Origin: Trichodelitschia bisporula
Taxonomy: Eukaryota > Ascomycota > Dothideomycetes > Phaeotrichales > Phaeotrichaceae
NCBI GenBank assembly: GCA_010356995.1
Contig: ML996701.1
Location: 65,160-129,159, forward strand
DNA length: 64,000 nucleotides
Direction: 5' to 3'
This document shows, in pieces, positions 1-11,000 of this stretch. The notes under the pieces are model-generated. The model was not told where the DNA came from. It saw nothing but the letters and a program-made list of their open reading frames with translations, and searched no databases. Numbering within the stretch: the first letter of the stretch is position 1; each line of letters starts with the position of its first letter. Made by a program: the position numbers and the translations under genes.

Positions 1-1266
1 ACGCCGGGCATGGTGGGCACTTCCATCATGCCGCCCGCCGGGGACCCGAAGAGCGAATCGTTGTCCGGCGAGCCAGGCGCGTCGTCCATGGCGCTGTCCT
101 GGAGGGTGAGGCCGAGGCCGTTGGTTGTTTGGGTTGTGAACGCGCTGAGGGAGGAGGGCGCGGCGTCGTTGTTGGAACTGAACGTCCCGTTGGTCAGGGG
201 CGGGGCGCCGGTTTCTTCGGGGACGGGGAGGGAGGATATAGGTCTTGTTTCTAGGGCAGATATTTGCCCGCCTGAGGTTGCGAAGCGCCGCTTTACCTGG
301 CCCGTGTTCAAGTCCCAGTCCAGGATCGTTTTGTCCCAGCTCCCGCTCAGGGCGGAGCGTTCGTCTTGCGACAGTTTGAGGACGGAGACGGCAGAGGTAT
401 GTTCGCGCAGACTCGTGATGCGCGTGCCCTCGGAGTGCCGCACGGATTGCACATTGATCGCGCCGGACTCCGTGCCACTCAGCAACCAAAGCGCCTGATT
501 CTGCACAGCCAGCGAATAAACCGGACTCGGCGGCGGCGGGTCCGCACCCCGCACGGGCGTGCGCAACGGCGTATGTTCCTCGTTTTCCCAGTAACTAAGC
601 AGAACCCCCGCCTTGGTCACGGAGTCGACGAAGGGATGCCGCTGCGCGACCGTAAGCATGACTTTCCCGTTCGCCGTGTCGGTCCAGTTGAATTTGCGGA
701 TGTAGCCGTCCGACCCGCCGCTGAAGACCCAGCGCATGTCGGGGGTTGCGCATACGGAGTTGATGGATGTGCCTTGCGGGGCGGCGATGGTGGGGACTAT
801 GTCGTAGGAGGGTGCCGAGAGGGCTTCGGGGCGGATTGTGGGGCGGTAAGGGAGGGAGGGGGGTGTGGAGGAGTGCGGGGGGAGGGGGGGCATGGGGGCG
901 AGGTTGGAGGGGCCTGTGGAGGTGCTTGTGGTTTGGGATTGCAGTGCCTGGCTTGAGGATGTGACGGTGGGAAAGGAGCCCGGGGAGGCGTTTTGTCGGC
1001 GGGCCTGCAGGCGGGCGGTAGACGGCGATTCTATCTCGTCGTTGTCATCATCGTCGTCGTCATCGCCCTCGTCGCCTTCGGCCTCGGCCTCGTCGGGTTC
1101 TTCCGCGTCGTTGTCGGCGTCCGGGTCGCCGTCGCCGTCGTCTACGTCGTCCATGTTTTCGTCATTGTCGTCCTCGGAGCTGTTGACCGAGGCTGGGGGG
1201 TTAGCTGCGAAGGCGTACAAGGGGGAGGAACGTACCATTGTCATCGTCGTCGTCAAAACTGGGCAT
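1..1266 (-). CDS. spt8: SAGA complex subunit Spt8 (WD40 protein), 3' part cut by window edge
   Basis: Two exons are visible, 1266-1236 and 1192-1. The 43-nt intron 1235-1193 has a GTACGT donor and a GCTAAC branch site. The start ATG at 1266 gives MPSFDDDDDN. A long Asp/Glu-rich stretch (about residues 17-60) and a Ser/Pro-rich linker follow. Next come WD40 blades with clear Spt8 hallmarks: YDIVPTIAAP, TPDMRWVFSGGSDGYIRKFNW, QRHPFVDSVTKAGVL and LSGSWDKTILDWDLNTGQV. Spt8 belongs to the nuclear SAGA coactivator and helps bring TBP to promoters. The frame is open to base 1, so the last blades and stop lie outside the window. The gene is divergent from the helicase gene, sharing a 1.7-kb gap. Family assignment is firm; the C-terminus is unseen. 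Confidence 0.93.
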
Positions 1267-3002
1267 CTTGCGCCTGGGGGGAAGGGGTTGGGGAGTAGGA
1301 GGTGATCCAAAGTTAAAGAGCGGTCGAGAGAGGTCTAAAGAAGGGCCAACGGGTGTCAGTCCAAGTTGACGAGATGGGAGTCGGTAGGTGCGAAGCAAAT
1401 GCAGAGAAGATAGCCAAGTATATAATGAGAGCAAGGGCAGGGAGGCTACCAAAGTTTCGACGCCATGTTAAGACGGGAAGCGCAACCAAGGCCGGCAGAA
1501 TAACATCGCGGCTTCACCGCCCTCTTTTCCCCAGTGGCGCCGCCATGGAAGGTGAGGCGGTGCAACGAGCCTCTCCCGTTCCGGGGTGAAGCGAGCCGAG
1601 CCGTGCACGCCAAGTTTGGCCGGGATGTTCAAACGCAGCCTCGCGTGCTCGCGTCAACTTCTCGCCGGCTTCCTTTCAACGTCACCTGCGGGATCGCGGA
1701 CCGTCTTTACCATCTTTGCCCACCCACTTGGATCTCTGGGTTATGAGATTGTACCTGAGCGAGTTGGGATCATCCATTGGCGTGCTGAGTACTCTTTTTT
1801 TCGGATCACCGGTCGAACCACGATATGCACAGCTCACCGATCGACCCACGAATGCACTGCAAGCATGAACCGTTCATGTCCTGTTACCGGCGATTGGCCA
1901 GTCATTTCATGTTCAGGAGACTTGATCTCAATATGCTGTGGGAGCCATGTGTACTATGACGAGACGACATCAGCCAAGGACGACAGGGAGGGAATTTGGA
2001 AATGCAGCCCGAGAGTACTCAACAATGACACAAAGAGATCCACACCCGCACCGTCTCACATGCAGCTGAAGACGCAGACATGCATATGATACATGGTGAC
2101 AAGACGACACGCAAGACATGGCGATGTGGCCTGTCAAACAAAGGAGCCGCAGCAAACATGTGGCAAACGGTTCCCACCGTCGCTGGTGAGTTGCAAGACA
2201 ATCCGATTCCTTGGAGACATGATATCCGACGTCCATTTATCACTCTGGCGTTGTTGGTGCTTCTTGCCACTTGAGATTCGAGTCGCATTGCTCCTGCCTC
2301 GTCAGTTCCGTCTTCGGCTGCTAACTCGTCCTCATACAGCAGGCGCCGGATTCGCTCCTGCCAAACCAAGTCTTTCACCCACCCGCGCACCTTCCCTCGA
2401 CACCGACCCTCAACTCTCCGCCAAGAAGCAATAAAGGTGCGGTGGACCCCCTTGGGCGCCATTCGCTTCCTCTCCCCAACTATTCCTCAACGTTGTTACC
2501 GCGACCGCCATCAGTGCTCCTCACGTGGCTACAGCATTGCCTACTCTCGCCGGCGTTCCTGCCACTTTTATACTGCTGCTATCAGTTCTTTCGTAATATA
2601 GTTTCTCCTTGTTTGTACAACGGAATTTTGTATCCCCGTGTGTCGATTGTTGACTTTATCAAACTGCGAATCTACTCTCGTAAATCCGCTCTGTATCTTT
2701 CACACTCTCCAAACTCTCCATCCCCTCCGCCTGCTCCCATCCACCTGCACTCCTCCACTTCCTAGCATCCACCTGCTCGCCACCTTCAGCGCCGCAAATC
2801 AGCGCTCCTAGCAAGCAGAAAGTGCTTCGAACCCCCCAAAGCGGCGTCCAGAGCAACGAGAGTTCGCCTCCACTTCAAGCTCCTTCTTCACCCAAGTCTT
2901 CGCGCCGGTTAGCGCGCATTGCGTAAGTTGCCTATACATTTGCTCTCTCGTCTACCGGCGTGCCGTTTGGCTCTTCTAACGTCGCTCGTACCAGCCGTCG
3001 CG
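1267..3002. other. Intergenic, divergent promoter region (spt8 / helicase)
   Basis: About 1.7 kb between two divergent genes. It holds only short overlapping open frames without recognisable domains. The last 600 bp before the helicase start are rich in pyrimidine (CTCC/TTCC runs), as is common in fungal leaders. No RNA gene or repeat was seen. Confidence 0.5.
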
Positions 3003-6000
3003 ATGCCTCTGCTTAAGGAACCGCCGCCGGTGTTCATTCGGTACTTCCAGCACAAGAAGAAGTCCCCGCAGCCAGAGTCCGCGCAACCGCAGTCCGCGCC
3101 GGAGCAGAAGCCTTCGCTGCAGCGGGGTCCAGCGCCGGAGCCAACGGTCGCTAAGAGCAGCAACTCCAATGGGGCGTCGTTCGACAGCGACATTGGCCCG
3201 GTTGACCGAGTTCCGGCCGACAACGGCATTGCGGCCTCCCGCAAGCACAAGAAAGCTGCCGCGGCGATGTCGCGTGTCGAGATTGTCGACTCCGACGAGT
3301 CTCCCCCTAACATCCGGGGTGGCTACGACGACGCTCGTTACGGTAAGACCCTCCAGAACGTCTTATGTTCTTTCGCTAATGATCATAGATTGGCCTTCCG
3401 CCCCCGAAATTGAAGCTAACATTCCGGCAGGCCACATGGCGGTCGCGCGTTACGTGAATGCGGGCCTGAGCGACATGTCGAAGGACTCCTGGATGGCTGC
3501 TCCGGAGATTCCTACGGGCGGTGAGCTCAAGGACGAGCTCGAGCCCTGGCACCGGGTTCTTGAAAGTACTGGTGAGATAATCATCGGTCGGAACGAGGTC
3601 CGGAAGCCGTGGGCGTCAAAGGAAGAATACCTGCGCAACCACTATCACCTTCTGCGCGAAGAAGTTGTGTTCAATCTTCGTCACACTGTCGTGACTCTCA
3701 GCAAGATGCACTACCCGGAGGAGTTTACAAACAAGATCGGCCTCTACAACAAGGTCTTTGTTACCGAGCTGATCTTGGCCGATCGGGGCCTCGGTGTTCG
3801 AGTGTCGTTCTCGCTCGAGCGCGTTGGGAAGAACGTCAACTGGGAGCAGTCCAAGCGCCTGATGACCGGTTCGCTGGTTGCTCTCACTCCGGCCGACGAC
3901 AAGTTTCGGACCAAGATCATACCCGCCGTCGTCGCCGCTCGCCCTCTGAGCCTTCTTAATCGCGATCCTCCAGAGATCGACTTGTTCTTCGCCAATCCCG
4001 ACGATATCCCTATCGATTCCACTCTCGAGTTCATGATGGCCGAAGAGCGCTCGAGCTTCTTCGAGGCTCATCGTCATACCATGGTCGCGCTGCAGCGCAT
4101 GATGAATGAAGAGTTCCCTCTCTCCGAGCACCTCGTCAACGTCAAGACAAAGGTGGAGGCGCCGGTGTACCTCCAAAAGTCGCCCTTTGTCGACTTGGGT
4201 GCCGTGTTTAAGCATCCGCTCGGTGACGACGTAATGCCCAACATTCTCAAAGACTGGCCGAAGGGACTCGAGACCGGCCTGGACGACTCTCAGGAGGAGG
4301 CACTCCAGCGTTTCCTGACGAAGCGCCTCGCCATCCTGCAAGGCCCTCCCGGTACCGGCAAGACCTTTGTCTCAGCCACGGCGCTCAAAGTAATGATTCA
4401 GAACATGAGGGACGATTCGCCGCCCATAATTGTGGCTTGCCAGACGAATCATGCAATTGACCAGCTGCTTCGTCAAGTCGCGGCCTTCGAGCCGAACTTC
4501 GCGCGCCTCGGTGGTCGCTCCAAGGATCAGGAAGTGATCAAGCCTCGCACCTTGTGGAATCTCAAGAATGACAAGAAAATTGGAGTTTCGCGTGCGGCGT
4601 TCAAGGACAACTCGCGCCCTCGGATCTTGAAGCTGCGGAAAGATATGCTCAGCCTTTTGGATCCGCTCCATACAGACGCTGGACTGATGGATCCGGTGCT
4701 TCTGCGGCGCTTGGATGTCATCTCCGAAGCGCAGTTCCAATCGCTTCTGAAGGATAAGCCGGAATGGGCTGGCTCAAAGGGTCAGCACCCCAAGCAGTTG
4801 CTCTCCACATGGCTCGGTGATCAGAAGATTGAACACAAACGCTTGACCGGTCAGACGCGCTTCAGCTCCTTTGAAGAAACCGAAATTGAAACCGAGCAGT
4901 TGGAGGAGCTCGAAGCCGAGGCTTATGCTCGGGATGACGATGACATTGAGGCGCTGAAGGGGGAGTCGGCTGGACTCTGGGACCAATATGTGGGTAAAGG
5001 TGGTGACGGCTACGGTCGCCTCGACATCGCATCCCTTGCCGCCGCACAAAACGTGTGGACCGTTACTGAGAAGTATCGCGGTCGTGTCTACAACATCTGG
5101 GTCGCCCAGGCCAAGGAACTCCTTCGGCGCGAGTTTGCTCGTCTGGCTGTGAAGTACAACCAACTGGTCATTGCGCTCAAAGCGTCGAAGGACGAACACA
5201 GCCTGGCTGTCCTCAAGAAGCAGAAGATCGTGGGCATGACCACCACCGGTCTGGCCAAGTACCGCGCGCTCGTATCAACACTGAATCCCAAAGTCGTCCT
5301 CATCGAAGAGGCCGCCGAGACCATCGAGGCGCCCATTGCGGCTGGCTGCGTTCCATCGGTGCAGCATCTCATTCTCGTGGGCGATCACAAGCAGCTTCGG
5401 CCGAATTGTGTACTTACCAATCACAATCAACCTGGTACCGACCTCAACGTTTCTCTGTTTGAGCGCCTTGTCAACCTCGGCGTCGAGTATTCCATGCTCA
5501 AGCGCCAGCGCCGGATGATTCCGGAGGTGCGTCGCTTAATCGCGCCTATCTATGGCAAGGAAATCGAGGATCATCCGATCGTGCTCGATCCCGAGTATCG
5601 TCCCGACGTGCCAGGCATGGGTGGCGTCAACAGCTTCTTCTTCGACCACCAGCACCATGAGCAGTTAGACACGTTCAAGTCGCGCATGAACTCCCATGAG
5701 GCCGCAATGTTGGTCGGTTTCACTCGCTACCTGCTGTACAACGGCATGAAGGAGAGCCAGATCACGATTCTCACCTTTTACCATGCGCAGCGTAAAATGA
5801 TCCTCAGTACTCTTCGCCAGAAGGTCCCGGGTCGGCGAATCAAAGTCGTGACGGTGGATTCCTACCAAGGCGAGGAGAACGACGTAATCCTCCTCTCGTT
5901 GACTCGTAACAACAAGGATGGCAACATTGGATTCCTTGAAAACGACAACCGCACCTGCGTGGCTCTTTCACGCGCCAAGCGTGGCTTCTACCTCTTCGGA

Positions 6001-7149
6001 AACTCGCAGCTCCTGTCGGAAGGATCTGACACCTGGAAGCAGGCCGTGCATGTGATGACACACAATACCACTGATCCTGTCAAGATCTGGGAGCGTCGTG
6101 TGGGAGACAAGTTCCCAGTGACCTGCGCTAAGCATCTCGACTCCATGCTTATCGAGTTTCCCTTCCAGTGGTATGAGCTCCACGGCGGCTGCCCGCGCAA
6201 ATGCGAGGGTGAACTCCCTTGCGGCCATCCTTGTATGATCACTTGTCATCCGTGTTCGCACGAAGAGGTGTTCTGCGACTCCCGCTGCGAGCGCACGTTG
6301 GAGTGTGGTCACCCGTGCACCTCGCTGTACTGCGGCGGTCCATGTGTTTGCCGTATCTGCAATAATGTTCCTGACGAGCTGCCGACTGCCCCTCGTATCA
6401 AGGAGCCTCGCCCAGCCGAGAAGACTCCGAAGGACGAGGAACATAGAGGCCCGGTGACGACATCGTTGTGGAACACTTACGCGGACACCAATCGCGCGAA
6501 CATCGACAAGTCGCGTACCGCGGCCATGGATTCGCGTCAGCAGGCTAACCGCACCGCAAATGGTCGCAACGAGGTGTCCCGCGGTTACGGCAACCGTCGT
6601 GGCCTGGGTTATCCCTCCGGGCCGCATCGTCCGCCCAACAGCCGCTCGCATAGCGATGTCAATCCTGATACCAGCGACGTCACTCCTGATGCCGGTGACT
6701 TCGATACCTTCTTCCCGCTGAAGACTGTAACTCCTCGTGCGGTTGAGGTCATTCCAGCCCCCAAGTGGGTTTCTCGCTCGCCGGTCAAGGAGACTCGTAG
6801 TATTGCCGCTCCTCCGGAGGGCGTTCCAGCTACCAAGCGGGTTACGCGTTCGCCGGTCAAGGAAGCTCGTGGTCCTGCCGTGACTCCGGAGGTGGTTTCC
6901 GTCACGGACCTGGTTAGAACTACTCCCTCGCCGGTCAAGGAGGCTCGTGGTCCTGCCCCTGCTCCGGAGGTTCCAGCCACCAAGCGGGTTACACGCTCGC
7001 CAGTCAAGGAGACTCGTGGTATTGCCGCTCCTCCGGAAGATATTCCACCTACCAAGCGGACTGCTTCCTCGCCGGTCAACGTCGCTGGTGATCCTGCCGC
7101 TGCTGTGGAGGCCGAGCTCCAGGAAGAGGACGACCTCATGGAGTTTTAG
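3003..7149 (+). CDS. hrr1: SF1 helicase with NFX1-type zinc fingers (ZNFX1 / S. pombe Hrr1 / Neurospora SAD-3 type)
   Basis: Exons 3003-3342 and 3389-7149; the 46-nt intron has a GTAAGA donor and TCATAG acceptor. Product 1,366 aa. The disordered N-terminus is followed by the ZNFX1-type pre-helicase region. Walker A is GPPGTGKT (about 431-438), motif II is EEAAE (about 753), motif V is DSYQGEENDVI (about 936) and motif VI is CVALSRAKRG (about 970). A Cys/His-rich NFX1-type cluster follows (about 1046-1104; CGHPC twice). The C-tail carries five spaced SPVK-like boxes (about 1242-1343). Known relatives act with RNA-directed RNA polymerase and Argonaute pathways in heterochromatin formation and meiotic silencing, so an RNA-silencing role is likely but inferred. 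The start at 3003 (MPLLKEPPPVF) opens the conserved-looking frame; an ATG at 2919 in the same frame would add 28 residues. Confidence 0.88.
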
Positions 7150-8059
7150 CTCCGCAAGGTGGGCTACTCTTCTTGTCACTTGGGAACAATGCTAACAGCT
7201 TTCAGATTCTCACTCACGGAAAGTTCGAATTGTGTGTCTGAGGGCTAAGTAAGCTGTTGTTAGGGAAGGAAGATGTCATATCTTCTGGACGGAATGATAG
7301 TGTAACTACATAGAACATAGACTGCAAATCGAACCATGGTTACATATCATGTGCGTGATGAAGTGCGTGATGACAGTGTGTGGATTGTAATATCTTTGAT
7401 TCGTATGCTATGCTTCAGCGAGCCATATATCAATGCGCAAGGGGCGGACCACTGAGAATACGACGCCGCACTTGATCCCCCCCGGAATGTCCTCTGATAT
7501 GACATCCCGGGTCTACGTCACTGAAGGCGAGAGAACATCTGGGAAAATGAAGTGATAGGGGGGGGACATGAATCCAATGGGCTAGATTTCAAATTGCCGT
7601 TCCGCAGTTTTCCAAAAAAAAAAACCAAAAAAAACCAAAAAAACCGCACATCCATTACCCACACCCGTAAATGCAGTAGATACCCACAACCAACCCCCCT
7701 CCCCCCCCCCCCCCCCCCCCCCCAGAAAAAAAAAGAGTGGAAACCATCATCAAAGCACAACACACACATGACGCTGAAGCCCATCCAATCGTGCCGAACC
7801 CGCCAACCTCCCCTGCCCCTATCCCCATCTCCTCACATCCCGTTGCACCATCATTGCACGGCTGACTCGAGCGCAAAAGAATGAAGCCATATTCGCACGA
7901 CAAAAACGCCCCTACCAACCCCCATCCCCATCGCCCATCATGAGTGTCTGCCCCATCCGTGCCTGTAGATCCGAAAAAGCGCGTCAAGCATACATAACCG
8001 CCCACCACCGCCTACCCAACCCCCAACCCATCCCCCCAAAACCCTCTTCCATTCCGTGA

Positions 8060-8094
<35 letters not shown>
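7150..8094. other. Convergent 3' intergenic region with low-complexity tracts
   Basis: This lies between the helicase stop and the ROM2 stop (tail to tail). It contains a G8 run near 7558, A-rich interrupted tracts near 7612-7645, a C6-T-C23 tract at 7694-7723 followed by A9, and a C34 tract touching the ROM2 stop. No gene is supported here. Confidence 0.6.
7694..7723 (+). repeat. Poly-C tract (C6 T C23)
   Basis: A nearly pure C homopolymer on the plus strand, followed at once by AG and nine A. It lies in the shared 3' flank of two convergent genes. Confidence 0.95.

Positions 8095-8095
<1 letters not shown>
8062..8095 (+). repeat. Poly-C tract, 34 bases, abutting the ROM2 stop codon
   Basis: 34 consecutive C on plus. 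The last C (8095) is the complement of the final G of the ROM2 TAG stop, so the ROM2 mRNA would read TAG followed directly by 33 more G. Confidence 0.95.
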
Positions 8096-11000
8096 TACTC
8101 CTTCAACCCCTCATTAAGCACCAACTCCACAACAATCTGCACCTTAACCTCCTCCGGATGCTGCAGTGACACCTTCACCGTCCTCGCCCCCGCACTCCCC
8201 CCCACCAGCGCATCATCAAGACACTTAACATCCCTCCCCGCAATGACCTGCCTAAGCCGGCCATTCTGCGCATTCCGAATCTCCACAAAATCCGCATCAA
8301 ACAGTAGCACATAGGGGCCATACAACGCCGCCGCCCGCGCCTTCCCCACAAACTCCATAATCACAGACCGCGAAATGTCGCCGTGCTTGTTGACATACAC
8401 CGCGCACTCCTCGTAGCACAGCAAGAACTCCTGCTCGCTCAGCCTGAACATACCGAGCGGCTTCTGGCCCGCCAACTTCTCGCGTATGGCCTGGACATGA
8501 CTGGCATCCAAATCTGGGATACTGATCGGTGCCTTCTTATCCAGATTCAGAATCTCGAATCCGCGCTGCGTACTCACCGCCAGGCTCGAATGGAACATAT
8601 TAATCCCCATGCACTCCGTCGGGATGTAAAACTCATCAAACTCTCTGAAGAAATCCGTCTTCCCACCTCGGAGACCGGCTAGGAGGGAATTGCCTCCACC
8701 GCTCCGGCCAAACCCGCGACGCTCGCTCGACTTCTGCAGCACGGGCTCAAGGACCTAAGCGTTAGCCCGCGGGGCCCGAGATTAGCGCTCCGCGATCCGC
8801 GCCCAGGGGGGACGTACAGTGATTACCTTGAAGGTACTCGAGATGCCATCCCGCTTCTTGTAGAACACAAGTGTACGATCCTTCATCCGTCCCGTGGCGA
8901 AGAAGCCCACGTCGCGACTCCCGCTCAGCTTCTGCGGCGCCCGTCGGGGTGTGTCGTTCGCCCCTGGAACACCGCCCGCGGGACACACGACGTCGAGGTG
9001 GTACGCAATAAGCGATTTATCGCTGATTAGCAGGAAGATGCTGAAGTCCTCCAGCACAGCAATCTGTGTGACCTTGGGGTTATTAATAACCTGCACACAC
9101 CCATTAGCAACTCGCAAACCCGTCTTCCACACTTCACGCACCCTCTGCCATCCCCTCGGGTTATCCGTCTCCGAGACATAAACCCCATAATCCGTCCCCA
9201 CAGCCACCATCTGCCTATTATCGGCCCTCGTAAACGCCGTCGCACAATTCACCCTCGCGCGACACACCGCCCCCGGCCGCCCCGTATTCGCATACATCTG
9301 CTCAACCTCACGAATCGCCCTATCCAGCGGCGTGCCCTGAATCACAATCCCGCGCCCCCCCGCCCCCGCCGCCGTCCCGCTCTCATACTGGAACGCGGAG
9401 TCCGCCATGACGCGCAACTTGAACGGTTCCGCATTCTGCGCAAACAGCGCGTGGGCATGTTTCGTCTTGGCTTCGACGATCTTGGAGCACCACTCTTCGC
9501 GCGCGGCGAGGTTGTGCGCGTATAGCGTGTATGTTTCTTGCCCGAGGTGCTTGACGCGGAAGGGGTAGAGCGTGCGGTTGTCTTTGCTGTCGTCGGAGGG
9601 GACGAGGGCGGTGACCGCGGGTACGGATTTGACTGTCAACGCGCTTTTGGTGCTGGTGGCCGAGGCGAGTGTGTTTAGAGATGTGCTGGTCGAGCTGTGC
9701 GACAGCGTACCTGGCGCGGGGGACGCGGTCGTGGTGCGCAGGAGGCGCTGCTCCACACCCGCCGCAACAGGCGCGCGCGTCACACTCGCGCGGCCACCCA
9801 AACTTGACCGTATGACAGGATCATCATCGCGCGACTCCAGCATGAGCAGATCCATCGGGATAGGCAAGCGGGACACATCGTAGCGCGCATACTTAGCCGA
9901 GCTTTCCGTGCCGCGCTCACTATTGTTGATCTTCGCCAGTACGAGGTAGTGATCAAACAGAATGGCGTGAGTCTCGAGCCAATTAAACCTGCTACTACTG
10001 ATGCGCAGCAAGTCGCCCGTGTGGATGAGCTCGCGGCCGAGATGGTCGAGGTTCAGCTCGACGCGCCCCTGCATTTCGGGACGTAGCTTGAGACGATTCT
10101 GCAAGTCCGTCAGATCGACCTTGCGCAAGCCCTCGCCGACGCGCGTGTCGCACTCGCGCGTCACAGCCCTGATCTCCTCAATAGCAGTGGCCAAGTTGCG
10201 CCGCTCGTCGCTGTCAACAACCGACTTCTTGAGCGCGGTGTCCAGCAACAGGCCCAGCTGCTGCAAGCGGCTGATGGGCAGCTTGAGGTAGTGATCCCAG
10301 CCAAGACGGCGGCTGGCCGGGTCCGCCTGGCAGCGCTCGAGGTAGTTGCGGAAGAGCACATTGCGCTCGAGTTCCTGGCGGATCTTGTACACGGCGTTCG
10401 GGTAGCTGGAGGCGTAGTCGAGGTAGGCGGTCTTGGCCTTGCGGATCCACTCGCGGAAGATGTCACTAAACCCAACCACCCACGGGCCCTGCTCGCGCTG
10501 GCGATACTTCATCTGCGGCAGGAGATGGTCCTCATTTGCGCGCTTGACCGCATCGGCCTTGCCGAAGACCTGGTTGACAAAGGACTGCACCTTTTTGGGA
10601 GCGATGAGCGGCGGCTGAGCCCCGAGCAGTTGGTCGCGGTAGATTTTACGCAGCACATCCAGCTCACGCAGATAGTTTTCCTCCTTCTGGACGACTTCGT
10701 GCAGGATGTTCTGGCGCTCGACCTCCTTCTTCTCCGCCTTTTCAACGTCGTCCTTCTCGAGCTTCCAGTACGTCGCCCAGTCCTCGTCCTGGCTCAGGCC
10801 CGGCTGCGACGAGAGATCCATCTTCTTCTCCGTCCGCTGGCAGTGCCGCGAGTAGCAGCGCACCGGGCTGTTATAGTCATGCAGCTTGGGCGCGTAGCAG
10901 CCCGTGCCCGTGAGCTGGTAGATGACGCCGGTCATATGCTCACCACTGAACACTAGCCACTCCTCCTCCTGAACGAGAGTCCCGTTGGAGACCATGTCGT

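Noticed and set aside
5968-7179. 403-codon minus frame within the helicase gene
   Set aside because: It lies opposite the conserved helicase C-terminus and its repeats; the plus frame carries the recognised motifs.
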